Positions 35,639 to 44,497 of a stretch of DNA of 64,000 bases are shown here, piece by piece. Under the pieces are notes generated by a model. That model worked only from the letters and a program-made list of their open reading frames with translations. It was not told where the DNA came from and did no database searches. Origin of the DNA: JBIQJD01 sp044507695 (GTDB taxonomy: Bacteria > Bacteroidota > Ignavibacteria > Ignavibacteriales > Ignavibacteriaceae). The stretch is taken from contig JBIQJD010000018.1 of NCBI GenBank assembly GCA_044507695.1, forward strand, positions 7,561 to 71,560. Reading direction: 5' to 3'. The position numbers and the translations under genes are program-made. Each line of letters starts with the position of its first letter. Within the stretch, counting starts at the first letter, position 1.

Positions 35639-35995
35639 ATGAAAAAGATTGTAACGATCAGAATTATAATTCTGCTTTTGATAATAATATTTGTACTGGC
35701 TTCACTCGTTCATTTTGGGATTTTGATTGGAGGATATGAACATGATAAAGCCCGTGTTGCGGAACTTATTATAGCAGTAATATTGGCAATAGGATTTATA
35801 ACAGGAATTATTAATCCGGCCGCTGCTGAAAAAGCAGCACGAATTACTCTTTGGATTGCTCTTGCCGGAACACTGATTGGTTTGTTTACAATTATTATTG
35901 GTGTTGGCCTGCAGTCATCACTTGATCTTGTTTTACATTCTGTTATGATTCTGCTGCTTGGTTTGGGATTAATCTTTACAAAAAAGAAAAATTGA
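35639..35995 (+). CDS. Small four-helix membrane protein
   Basis: A 118-residue protein with four hydrophobic helices (about 8-28, 40-60, 68-88, 92-113) and a KKKN end. YEHDKARVAELIIAVILAIG marks the loop before helix 2. The ATG lies two bases after the stop of the MATE remnant, so it once followed that gene closely. No function recognised. Confidence 0.55.
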   Translation: MKKIVTIRIIILLLIIIFVLASLVHFGILIGGYEHDKARVAELIIAVILAIGFITGIINPAAAEKAARITLWIALAGTLIGLFTIIIGVGLQSSLDLVLHSVMILLLGLGLIFTKKKN

Positions 35996-36137
35996 GTTGA
36001 ATGGAGTAGTCTATCAATATAATAGGGTAAGTTGGTTGAATTAAAAAATATTGAAGATAAGATTGATAAAAATTTCTGGCTATAAATTCTAATTCAAAAA
36101 ATAAAATTTTCTTACCACTTAAAATCAAGGAGTTCTT

Positions 36138-36575
36138 ATGCCTGTAATTAATCCATATCTGAATTTTCCCGGAACAACTGAAGAAGCATTCAATTTTTAC
36201 AAATCAGTTTTTGGAGGTGAATTTGCCGGGGGTATTTATCGCTTCAAAGATGCACCCGGTGCTGAAAATTTATCTGAAGAAGATAAAAACAAAGTAATGC
36301 ATGTTTCGCTTCCAATCGGTAATGGTAATGTGCTAATGGGAACAGATGCACTGGCTTCAATGGGATTTAAAGTAGAAAAAGGAAATAATTTTTACATATC
36401 AATTTCTCCTGACAGCAGGGAAGAGGCTGACAGATTATTCAATGGTTTATCAGTTGGCGGCAAGGTTGAAATGGAAATGCAGGATACATTTTGGGGTGCA
36501 TACTACGGTTCTCTCGAAGATAAATTCGGTATTAAATGGATGATCAACTTTGATAAGAATTCCCGGAATCAATAA
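36138..36575 (+). CDS. PhnB-like VOC protein
   Basis: A 145-residue single-domain PhnB-like protein: INPYLNFPGTTEEAFNFYKS, VFGGEFAGGIYRFKDAPG, VMHVSLPIGNGNVLMGTDAL and WGAYYGSLEDKFGIKWMINF. The last segment parallels both halves of the 29290 tandem protein (DKFGVSWQ). AAGGAG precedes the ATG at good distance. Ligand or reaction unknown. Confidence 0.8.
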   Translation: MPVINPYLNFPGTTEEAFNFYKSVFGGEFAGGIYRFKDAPGAENLSEEDKNKVMHVSLPIGNGNVLMGTDALASMGFKVEKGNNFYISISPDSREEADRLFNGLSVGGKVEMEMQDTFWGAYYGSLEDKFGIKWMINFDKNSRNQ

Positions 36576-36628
36576 TAATTTAAATCTGTTTCTAAAAGAA
36601 AATTTTTAACAGCAAAATTAATTTGGAT

Positions 36629-36988
36629 ATGACCAAAAATAAAAAAACTGTAGAAAAATATATTGAAGGATTTAACGAAGGTGATCATCAAAAAATTCTT
36701 GAATGTCTTACTGATGATGTAGTATGGATAATGCCAGAATTTATCAATCTCCGCGGCAAAGAAGCATTTGATAAAGAAATTGAGAATGATGCTTTTACCG
36801 GAAAACCTGAAATAAAACTTCTGCGTATGATAGAAGAAAATGATGTTGTTATTGCAGAGGGAACAGTAAAAGCACATTTCAAAAATGGTAATTTACTTAA
36901 TGCTGTTTTTTGTGATGTCTTTGAAATGCAGAATAGCAAAATAAAGAAATTATCTACATATCAGATGAATCAGGAAGCGGAAGCGTGA
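36629..36988 (+). CDS. SnoaL-like/NTF2-fold protein
   Basis: A 119-residue protein starting at ATG 36629 (a TTG two codons upstream is also open). VEKYIEGFNEGDHQKILECL then TDDVVWIMPEFINLRGKEAF is a typical SnoaL/NTF2 start, and VVIAEGTVKAHFKNGNLLNA plus FCDVFEMQNSKIKKLSTYQM completes the barrel. It shares fold and length with the first gene of the island at 27874, so the island begins and ends with the same family. Function unknown. Confidence 0.75.
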   Translation: MTKNKKTVEKYIEGFNEGDHQKILECLTDDVVWIMPEFINLRGKEAFDKEIENDAFTGKPEIKLLRMIEENDVVIAEGTVKAHFKNGNLLNAVFCDVFEMQNSKIKKLSTYQMNQEAEA

Positions 36989-37058
36989 TGATGGAGTGCT
37001 GGAGGAATTGAATGATTTTATTTGGAAGTTGTTAGAACCAATCAATTTAAAAAATAAA

Positions 37059-37080
37059 AAGGCGGGAGATTTCCCGCCTT
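37059..37080 (-). terminator. Rho-independent terminator
   Basis: Perfect 9-bp stem AAGGCGGGA / TCCCGCCTT with GATT loop, 21 bases past the stop of the cytochrome gene on the minus strand, followed there by TTTATTTTTT. It may also end the + strand transcript of the island. Confidence 0.85.
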
Positions 37081-37100
37081 CATATAGGAGAAAACAAAGC

Positions 37101-39419
37101 TTACTTCATTAAGATCATCTTCCTGGTTTGTCTGAATGAAGCAGCTCCTGAAACTGCATTTGCTTCCAGTGTATAGAAATAAATTCCGGAAGAAACACTT
37201 GTTCCAAGTTCATTTGTATTGAACTGAATTTCATGATTTCCGGCAGTCTCTACAGAGTTCAGGAGAACTTTTACAACTTCACCTGTCATGCTGTAAATCG
37301 TTACTTTTACATTGCTGTCAAATGGCAATGCAAATTTAATCGTTGTTGATGGATTGAACGGATTCGGGTAGTTCTGTAACAATGCATATTGAATGGGCAT
37401 ATTTGCACCAACTTCAATTGCTTTTGAATATGTGAAAGTACCATCCAGATCAATTTGTTTCAACCTGTAAACAGCAGCGCCTTCAAAACTGAATGAGAAA
37501 CTGTAGCTGTTCAAATTGCTTGAAGTTCCTTTACCTTCAACGAATCCGATTTTTACCCAGCTTGTTCCGTTTTTCTTCTCTATTTCAAAACCTCTGTTAT
37601 TGGTTTCTGTTGCTGTTTCCCATTTAAGAGTTACAATTCCATTTTCAACAGTTGCATTGAACGAAATCAATTCAACAGGAACAATACCGCCGATTGCAAT
37701 GATTGATTTGGTAAGAACATCAACAGCAAATTTTGTGTTGTGCATACCGCGGCTTCCATCATATGCAATCAGTTGATAGTTATGATAAGCTTTTTTCATA
37801 TTAGGATCAGAAGCATCACGAATAGCTTCCCATGAAATTTCCGGACCTCTTGGCGGTAGATAATCTGCAAGTATTTCAAGGAGGCCGTCAATCTCAGAGC
37901 CGATATCTTCAATTGTTTTGTCACCATCATAATCTGCTAAAGCCTGAAAATCAGCAAAGCTGTCTTTTGGTCCGTGGCAGCTTTCACAGCTTGCAGTATA
38001 ATCTTTACCGTTATCAGGATTATGCAGCCTGAAAGTATGTCCGCCAACTTTATCCCTGTTTTCATCACCATTTGGAGGTGATACAGCCATGTGGCATCCA
38101 ACGCAGGCGTCTTCAACAGCAAATTTATGTGCACCACTCTGGAATGGAACACCGAAATCTGCTGCATTCTCGCCGAGTAAAACATCGGCCTGAGTTGAAT
38201 GATGTGGTCCCCAATGTGAAGATGTAACATTTGGTAAATCAGAACCATTAGTTCTTGCTTTATGGCAGTTCATACAAGTCTTACCGGCACCGCCAATTGT
38301 GTAAGCATAACCGTTTGCAAGAGTATCAGAACTTGCTGGTGCAACGCGTAATGTTAAATCATGGGGATCATGACAGGTTGCGCATGTAATGGGTGTATGA
38401 TCAGCTTCAATCAAATTAGAAGGATCAAATAATTCTCCTTTTGTAAAAGCAATATATCCGTTTGCATCATGGCATCTTGCGCAGTTGCTTAAATTGTTTG
38501 AAGTAACTGTGCGTTTAAATGATGAAGAATAGAGTGCTTCTGCATGAAGTGAATTTTCAAACTCAGCAACCTTGTTGTGTCTCCATGGTTCATCATGGCA
38601 TTGAGCGCAGGCGCCTGATTCAACTGAAATTGAAATATTGGATTTGTTAGGACTCATTCCATGTAAACTTCCTGCCCCATGACATGATTCACACCCAATT
38701 GTTGCAAGGTTTACAAGTTTTGGATAATTCGAAACAATAGAATCAAATGAAGTAGGAGTTGAAACTGTAAACTGCCATCCTAATGATGAAGCAACATCAT
38801 CAAATCCGCCGTTGTTAGCGGGAGCATTATGATCGGCGCCTGTGGTATGGCATTTAATACAGCTAGTTCCATAGTGATCGCTTGTTTCAAGTTCTCTTTC
38901 AAAAACTTTTGCGTGTCCAGATGATTTCCATTTATCAAAAATTGCTGAAAATCCTGCTGAATGGCAGGTTGCGCATTTTGGGAAATCGCCGGCAACACCC
39001 TGATATCCGCCAACACCTACAAAATCAGCGGCATAAACAGAGATGGTTGTATCATCTGTTCCGCCGGCGGTAGTAATTGTTAATTTTACATCGAACTTTC
39101 CTTTAACATCTGCTTTGAAATAAGCCCAGTTTGTATTAAAGGTTGTTAATGAAGCTGCAGAACCCGTTGGCTTTGATACGAATTCATAGGCAGCGTTTGT
39201 TATTGCATCTGTGTTACCGATGTTTTGTGGTGAGAAATAAACAAAGGTCTCATTTGGTACAACCGGCAGCCCTGTTGAGACTGAATTGGTTGTTGCACTA
39301 AGTCCAAGAGAGTTTAATTTGTGTGGTGTAACTGCTTCAATTTTTATTTTTGCCTGTTGAGCATAAGATAAATTTAAAGCGAATGAGAGTAAAAGAACGA
39401 GTCGTAGAACATTTTTCAT
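37101..39419 (-). CDS. Nine-haem c-type cytochrome with T9SS sorting domain
   Basis: A 772-residue secreted protein: signal peptide (about 1-20), a beta-sandwich region (about 25-145), then nine CxxCH motifs: CATCH, CIKCH, CESCH, CAQCH, CARCH, CATCH, CMNCH, CVGCH and CESCH. Many unpaired histidines between them can act as distal ligands. A linker domain (VELISFNATVENGIVTLKWE) and a type IX sorting domain (NYPNPFNPSTTIKFALP to KMILMK) close it. This predicts a surface-exposed multihaem protein, possibly for extracellular electron exchange or nitrogen/sulfur oxide reduction. The haem order does not identify a known reductase. Confidence 0.87.
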   Translation of the reverse strand: MKNVLRLVLLLSFALNLSYAQQAKIKIEAVTPHKLNSLGLSATTNSVSTGLPVVPNETFVYFSPQNIGNTDAITNAAYEFVSKPTGSAASLTTFNTNWAYFKADVKGKFDVKLTITTAGGTDDTTISVYAADFVGVGGYQGVAGDFPKCATCHSAGFSAIFDKWKSSGHAKVFERELETSDHYGTSCIKCHTTGADHNAPANNGGFDDVASSLGWQFTVSTPTSFDSIVSNYPKLVNLATIGCESCHGAGSLHGMSPNKSNISISVESGACAQCHDEPWRHNKVAEFENSLHAEALYSSSFKRTVTSNNLSNCARCHDANGYIAFTKGELFDPSNLIEADHTPITCATCHDPHDLTLRVAPASSDTLANGYAYTIGGAGKTCMNCHKARTNGSDLPNVTSSHWGPHHSTQADVLLGENAADFGVPFQSGAHKFAVEDACVGCHMAVSPPNGDENRDKVGGHTFRLHNPDNGKDYTASCESCHGPKDSFADFQALADYDGDKTIEDIGSEIDGLLEILADYLPPRGPEISWEAIRDASDPNMKKAYHNYQLIAYDGSRGMHNTKFAVDVLTKSIIAIGGIVPVELISFNATVENGIVTLKWETATETNNRGFEIEKKNGTSWVKIGFVEGKGTSSNLNSYSFSFSFEGAAVYRLKQIDLDGTFTYSKAIEVGANMPIQYALLQNYPNPFNPSTTIKFALPFDSNVKVTIYSMTGEVVKVLLNSVETAGNHEIQFNTNELGTSVSSGIYFYTLEANAVSGAASFRQTRKMILMK

Positions 39420-39662
39420 CTTACCCCTTGTTGGTTAAATTTAACATACGGCTGCACATGAACAAAAAACGTTCCGCAATTTATTTTAATGTTAAAAAGA
39501 GTAAATGAAATTAAATCATAAAATATTTTCTATTAGTAAGAAATCAGAAAAATAAATTTCCAATTAAAGAGAAAGGAAAATAAAGGCTGAATTATTCTAC
39601 GTTTAATTTTTCTACAGTTTAATTATTCCTTGGTTTGATTGGTTAATAAAATTTTAATGTGC

Positions 39663-39670
39663 TAAATTTG
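39663..39670 (+). promoter_or_regulatory. Candidate -7 element of purM promoter
   Basis: TAAATTTG fully matches the Bacteroidota TAnnTTTG element, 26 bases before the purM ATG, with a TTG about 21 bases upstream (39639-39641). Confidence 0.4.
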
Positions 39671-39696
39671 AACTCATTTTTTTAAGATGGTGAACG

Positions 39697-40692
39697 ATGA
39701 ATAACACATATAAGTCAGCCGGAGTTGATATTGAAGCCGGTGATGAAACAGTAAAAAAAATTAAAGGATTTGCTAAATCTACTTTTAATAAGAATGTTCT
39801 GTCTGATATAGGAATGTTTGGCGGATTTTATGAACTTGATTTTGCCAGGTATAAAAATCCTGTTCTAGTTTCAAGTGTTGATGGAGTTGGTACAAAATTA
39901 AAAGTTGCATTCGCAATGGATAAACACAACACAGTCGGACAGGATCTTGTTAATCATTGCGTGAATGATATTGCTGTCTGCGGCGCAGAGCCTCTTTATT
40001 TTCTCGATTATCTCGCATTCGGGAAACTTGTTCCGCAAAAAGCAGCTTCAATAATTGAAGGATTTTCCATCGCCTGCAAAGAAAACGGATGCGCACTCAT
40101 CGGCGGTGAAACTGCAGAGATGCCCGGTCTTTATGATGTGAATGAGTATGATATGTCAGGAACAATTGTAGGTATTGTTGAGAGAGAAAAAATTATTGAC
40201 GGCAGAAATATTTCAAAAGGTGATTTGCTGATTGGTTATTCATCAAACGGGCTTCACACAAACGGATATTCACTTGCACGTAAAATTTTGTTTGAGAAAT
40301 TTTCTGTAAATGATAAACCGGAGGAACTGAACGATACAATTGGAGAAACACTTTTACTTGTTCATAAATCATATTTGAAATTGATTAAACATCTTAAAAC
40401 AAATATGAATGTAAAAGGATTATCTCACATTACCGGCGGAGGAATAATTGGTAACACAAAGAGAATTATTCCTGGAGGACTGAACTTAAATATTCACTGG
40501 GATTCATGGGAACTTCCTCCAATATTTCAATTAATTCAGGATGCCGGAAATGTAAGCAATGATGAAATGCGCAATGTATTTAATATGGGAATCGGGTTAA
40601 TTGCAGTTATTTCCAAAGAAGATGAAAATGAAATTATGCGTTTATCAAGTGAAGTGAATGAACACCCGATTGTAATCGGCGAAGTTGAATAA
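39697..40692 (+). CDS. purM: Phosphoribosylformylglycinamidine cyclo-ligase
   Basis: A 331-residue AIR synthetase, the usual length; ATP-dependent ring closure of FGAM in purine synthesis. YKSAGVDIEAGDETVKKIKG opens the protein; DGVGTKLKVA, NDIAVCGAEPLYFLDYLAFG, GGETAEMPGLY and SSNGLHTNGYSLARKI are the family core, and LSHITGGGIIGNTKRIIPGG is the C-terminal signature. It stands alone in this window, away from other purine genes. Confidence 0.95.
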   Translation: MNNTYKSAGVDIEAGDETVKKIKGFAKSTFNKNVLSDIGMFGGFYELDFARYKNPVLVSSVDGVGTKLKVAFAMDKHNTVGQDLVNHCVNDIAVCGAEPLYFLDYLAFGKLVPQKAASIIEGFSIACKENGCALIGGETAEMPGLYDVNEYDMSGTIVGIVEREKIIDGRNISKGDLLIGYSSNGLHTNGYSLARKILFEKFSVNDKPEELNDTIGETLLLVHKSYLKLIKHLKTNMNVKGLSHITGGGIIGNTKRIIPGGLNLNIHWDSWELPPIFQLIQDAGNVSNDEMRNVFNMGIGLIAVISKEDENEIMRLSSEVNEHPIVIGEVE

Positions 40693-40756
40693 TTATTAAT
40701 TAAATAAGCACAAGAATCTATTCTGAAATGTGTTCGGCTAATCTCTAAATTTTAAC

Positions 40757-41728
40757 ATGTTAAAACTTCTTCTAATACTTGTTCCGTTTACAATCTTCTC
40801 TCAGACAAAAATTGTATTTACATCTGTTGATGCTTCAAACGATGAAGTACGTGCGCAGGTTTTTAATGAGAATGGAAACAATCGTATTGATTTAGGCTTC
40901 AGAAAGACATATTTGCCTGTTTGGTTTGGTGATAAAATTCTTTATAACAGTGATACATACATCTGGGAATGCGATACAACAGGAGAAAATTTAAAACAGC
41001 GTGAAGATGGTTTCCGGATTTCTGTTTCTCATGATCAAACCAAATATGCTTTTTATAATAATGATGGAATCGGCATAGCTGATACTTCCGGAAAAATTAT
41101 TAACCAGGTAATGGTTGAAGCATGGCCAAATGTTACAATCACATGGTCATTGGATGATTCAAAAATTTCATATTATGATATTGAGAAAGAAAAATGTTTT
41201 TTATTTGATCTTAAAAATGATTCACTAATTACTTTCGGCGAGTGGATTTATCATCCGCTGTGGCATAAAAATCAAAACAAAATTTTATACAACAAAGCTG
41301 CCGGTGAAGAGGAGTTTGATGTTGTTATTCAGGATTCAATGGATTTTAGTACGGCGGAGATAATTAACAAACCAGGTGAGATGGCTGTTGTTCCTGTTTG
41401 GTCTGATCTGGGAGATAAAATTGCTTATCTCGTAATTAAGAAAGATAGTACTGTCCAGGTAGATTCAGATATGCTGCCGAGTTTTCTTATGCTTTATAAT
41501 CTAAATACAAAAGAACACACAATGCTGGCGGATGATGCGGGATTTACAGATGAAGCTTTTCCCCAAATTTCATTTGATGCCAGAGATGAAAACATTTATT
41601 ACACAGCAATAAATGAAAATGGTTTGGGTGAGATTAAAAAAATAAATTTACTTACCAGGGAAGAATTTACATTAAGCGATAATCCTTCGATAGATGACAG
41701 GTTTCCACAGGTAAAAACATTTAAGTAA
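40757..41728 (+). CDS. Exported TolB-like/PD40 beta-propeller protein
   Basis: A 323-residue protein with a signal peptide (about 1-15, ending TIFSQ) and six or so PD40/WD40-like blades: ISVSHDQTKYAFYNNDGIGI, ITWSLDDSKISYYDI, PLWHKNQNKILYN, PVWSDLGDKIAYLVI, ISFDARDENIYYTAI. This resembles the TolB propeller without its N-terminal domain. It begins an operon with a lipoprotein and a TonB-dependent receptor, so an envelope role in uptake is likely. TAAATTTT at 40746-40753 ends three bases before the ATG, so the leader may be almost absent. Confidence 0.72.
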   Translation: MLKLLLILVPFTIFSQTKIVFTSVDASNDEVRAQVFNENGNNRIDLGFRKTYLPVWFGDKILYNSDTYIWECDTTGENLKQREDGFRISVSHDQTKYAFYNNDGIGIADTSGKIINQVMVEAWPNVTITWSLDDSKISYYDIEKEKCFLFDLKNDSLITFGEWIYHPLWHKNQNKILYNKAAGEEEFDVVIQDSMDFSTAEIINKPGEMAVVPVWSDLGDKIAYLVIKKDSTVQVDSDMLPSFLMLYNLNTKEHTMLADDAGFTDEAFPQISFDARDENIYYTAINENGLGEIKKINLLTREEFTLSDNPSIDDRFPQVKTFK

Positions 41729-41749
41729 ACGGCAAATCTATTCAGCGTG

Positions 41750-41787
41750 TTGTTTGTAATTTACATCCTTTCTATATTTTTAACATG
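41750..41787 (+). promoter_or_regulatory. Promoter with start at or near the ATG
   Basis: TTGTTT (41750-41755), 17-bp spacer and TATATT (41773-41778), with the lipoprotein ATG at 41785, six bases after the -10 box. This is the same geometry as the promoter at 17948, so this mRNA may also be leaderless. Confidence 0.45.
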
Positions 41788-42297
41788 AAATCAGTTTTAG
41801 TTTTTTACCTTTTACTACTTTTTATTTATACCGGATGTGATAAGGGAATAGAACCTCTTCCGGAAATTCCTGCAGAACAAAAAGCCGGATTCAGCGGAAC
41901 GATTACATTTACAGGTGAATGGCCTGATAGTGCAAAACGTACTCATCTTGTTGTCTTTGAAAACCCTTTGCTTTCGGCTGCTGATTTTAATATTCTCAAT
42001 TTAAAATATATTAGTAATGAAATTCCTTTCGGTTCAACCACTTTCAATTTTAATTCAACTGATTCATCAATCGTTTCAATAAAAGAAGGTACATACAAAT
42101 ACGTTGCAGTAGCACAATCAGCTACTCCGCAAGTAGTGCTTGAAAGAAGCGCATGGTATGTAATCGGAGTTTATTATAATGAAGGCGATACGACCAAACC
42201 TGGTACGCTTGTCATTCCCGAAAAAACATTGGTGAAAAATATTAATATCAACTGCGATTTTAACAATCTTCCGCCGCAGCCGCCGGGAGGAGAATGA
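41785..42297 (+). CDS. Hypothetical lipoprotein beside TonB receptor
   Basis: A 170-residue lipoprotein: LLLLFIYTGC (about residue 18 the lipid cysteine), then DKGIEPLPEIPAEQKAGFSG, a beta-rich domain (SGTITFTGEWPDSAKRTHLV) and a tail PPQPPGGE. Its last codons share ATGATGA with the receptor start, so translation is coupled. Such lipoproteins can act as substrate-binding or plug partners for TonB-dependent transporters; the ligand is unknown. Confidence 0.72.
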   Translation: MKSVLVFYLLLLFIYTGCDKGIEPLPEIPAEQKAGFSGTITFTGEWPDSAKRTHLVVFENPLLSAADFNILNLKYISNEIPFGSTTFNFNSTDSSIVSIKEGTYKYVAVAQSATPQVVLERSAWYVIGVYYNEGDTTKPGTLVIPEKTLVKNININCDFNNLPPQPPGGE

Positions 42298-44450
42298 TGA
42301 AATATTTTGTTCTCATTTTCTTTTGCTCATATATAATTAGTCTGGCACAATTTAAAATTTCCGGTAAAGTAACTGATGAAAAAAATATTCCGCTGCCCGG
42401 CGTTAATATTCTGATTAAAGGAACACATACCGGTACGGCTTCTGATGCTGATGGAAATTATACAATTGAAAATATTTCTCCCGGTAAATACAATATCGTT
42501 TTTTCCTTTCTTGGATTTAAAAGTAAATCTGCTTCAGTTGAGATTATCAATTCAAATATGGAGTTGAATATAATTTTAAAAGAAGAAGCGGTTGAATCTG
42601 CTGAAATCGTTGTTGCTGCCGGAAAGTATAAACAGCGGATTTCCGAATTGCCTGTAAGCGCAGAGATAATGCCTGTGGAAGAAATGATGAAAAGAAATCT
42701 TACTAATCTCGAAGATGCAATGAGATACATTCCGGGATTGAACATGACACAGGATCAGTTAAGCATCCGCGGATCAAGCGGATACAGCCGTGGTGCCGGC
42801 ACGCGGGTTTTACTTGCCATTGATGGCATTCCATTTTCTACCGGTGATACGGGAGAAATTATCTGGTACATCGTTCCGGTTACTGAGTTACAGCGGATTG
42901 AAGTTATAAAAGGTGCTGCAAGTTCATTGTATGGATCATCGGCAATTGGCGGAGTTGTAAATCTGATTACAAAAGAAATTTCTGATGAACCTTCATTTTA
43001 TATAAAAACTAATTTTGGATTTTATGATAAACCATCTTATTCAGAGTGGGATTGGTCCGGTGAACACAGAAAATTTAACGGATTTACTTTTTCTCACTCA
43101 AACAGAATAAATAATTTTGGTTTTACTGCTGCGTTAACCAGACTTGAAGATGAAGGTTATAAACAAAGCGGATTCTATCATCGTTACATTGGATACTTCA
43201 AAGGAAGGTACCAATTTACTCCTGTTACTTCATTAAGTTTGATTTTCAATTCCGTTAATCAGCGCAATGGAAATTTTATTTATTGGAAAGATTCACATAA
43301 CGCACTTGTTCCGCCTGATGCAGATCAGGGGCAGAGAATTGCAACAAACAGGTACATGTCCGGATTAATTTTCAACTCAGTACTGAGTAACGATTTGCAG
43401 TTAAATATCAAAACAAGTTATTACCGCACTGATTGGAAAGATCAAACTGAATCAGCAAACTTTTCAAAAACTGATTTATTCAGAGGAGAAGTTCAGGCAA
43501 CTTATTCCACAGATGAAGATGTTATAATTGTTTCAGGAGTTGAAGGTTCATTCACTGAAGTAAATTCAAACATCTTTAATAAACCGGATGGTAAAAGTGC
43601 AGGAGTTTATTCACAGGCAGATATTCACTTCTCACCAGAGCTATTGTTTAGCGCGGGAATCCGATATGATTATACACAGCTTTATAATCTTGATTCATTT
43701 TCAGCATTCTCACCAAAACTTGGAATTAATTATAACGTAAATGACAAAATAATTTTACGGAGTTCATTCGGCAGCGGATTCAGAGCACCCTCAGTTGCTG
43801 AAGCATTTACATCAACAACTGCAAGCGGCATTACAATCAAACCAAATCCGGAACTTCAGCCTGAAACAAATTATACATTTGAGGCGGGAATAAATTATCA
43901 GCCAATGAATGATTTAACTTTTGATGCAGCAATTTTTCATAACGAGTTTTATGATTTTATTGAACCGGGAATTGACCCGAAAGACGGCAGGGTGATTTTT
44001 GATAATCTTACAAGAGCAAGAATTCAAGGCTTTGAATTGAATACAAATCTGGTTCCGTGTAATAATCTTAATTTTTATTTCAGCTACACGTATCTTTGGG
44101 CAAGAGATATTCAGAAAAAGAAATTTCTGAAATACAGACCGCGGCATCTGGCACTTGCCGGAGTTGAATACTCTTTTGCCGGGGCTGAATTTGGCGCTGA
44201 TTTTCGTTTCTGGAGTAAGGTTGAAGAGATTGATTTTGAATTGATTGATCTTGGTTTGGTGCCTGATGGAGAACTCAGAACAGATGTTGCAGTTCTTGAT
44301 CTCCGTGCCGGATATAATTTTATTAATTCAGGTTTACCGCTCAGGGTGTTTCTGAATTTGAAGAATGCATTTAATTATAATTATGTTGAACTGATCGGAA
44401 ATCTTGCTCCGATAAGGAACATCTCTTTAAGTGCAGAATTAATTTTTTAA
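42294..44450 (+). CDS. TonB-dependent receptor with carboxypeptidase-like N-terminal domain
   Basis: A 718-residue outer-membrane transporter. Signal peptide (about 1-19), then a carboxypeptidase-D regulatory-like domain (FKISGKVTDEKNIPLPGVNI through GTASDADGNYTIENI), a plug (about 110-235; LEDAMRYIPGLNMTQDQLSI, RIEVIKGAASSLYGSSAIGG) and a 22-strand-type barrel ending LSAELIF with the terminal Phe of outer-membrane proteins. Mid-sized and with a full plug, it is more like a metal or vitamin/siderophore receptor than a SusC-type glycan one. Overlaps the lipoprotein gene by 4 bases. Confidence 0.9.
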   Translation: MMKYFVLIFFCSYIISLAQFKISGKVTDEKNIPLPGVNILIKGTHTGTASDADGNYTIENISPGKYNIVFSFLGFKSKSASVEIINSNMELNIILKEEAVESAEIVVAAGKYKQRISELPVSAEIMPVEEMMKRNLTNLEDAMRYIPGLNMTQDQLSIRGSSGYSRGAGTRVLLAIDGIPFSTGDTGEIIWYIVPVTELQRIEVIKGAASSLYGSSAIGGVVNLITKEISDEPSFYIKTNFGFYDKPSYSEWDWSGEHRKFNGFTFSHSNRINNFGFTAALTRLEDEGYKQSGFYHRYIGYFKGRYQFTPVTSLSLIFNSVNQRNGNFIYWKDSHNALVPPDADQGQRIATNRYMSGLIFNSVLSNDLQLNIKTSYYRTDWKDQTESANFSKTDLFRGEVQATYSTDEDVIIVSGVEGSFTEVNSNIFNKPDGKSAGVYSQADIHFSPELLFSAGIRYDYTQLYNLDSFSAFSPKLGINYNVNDKIILRSSFGSGFRAPSVAEAFTSTTASGITIKPNPELQPETNYTFEAGINYQPMNDLTFDAAIFHNEFYDFIEPGIDPKDGRVIFDNLTRARIQGFELNTNLVPCNNLNFYFSYTYLWARDIQKKKFLKYRPRHLALAGVEYSFAGAEFGADFRFWSKVEEIDFELIDLGLVPDGELRTDVAVLDLRAGYNFINSGLPLRVFLNLKNAFNYNYVELIGNLAPIRNISLSAELIF

Positions 44451-44497
44451 TTTTGCTCTCCGATAATATTAATAATTTTTTGGGGAAAGGATTCATA

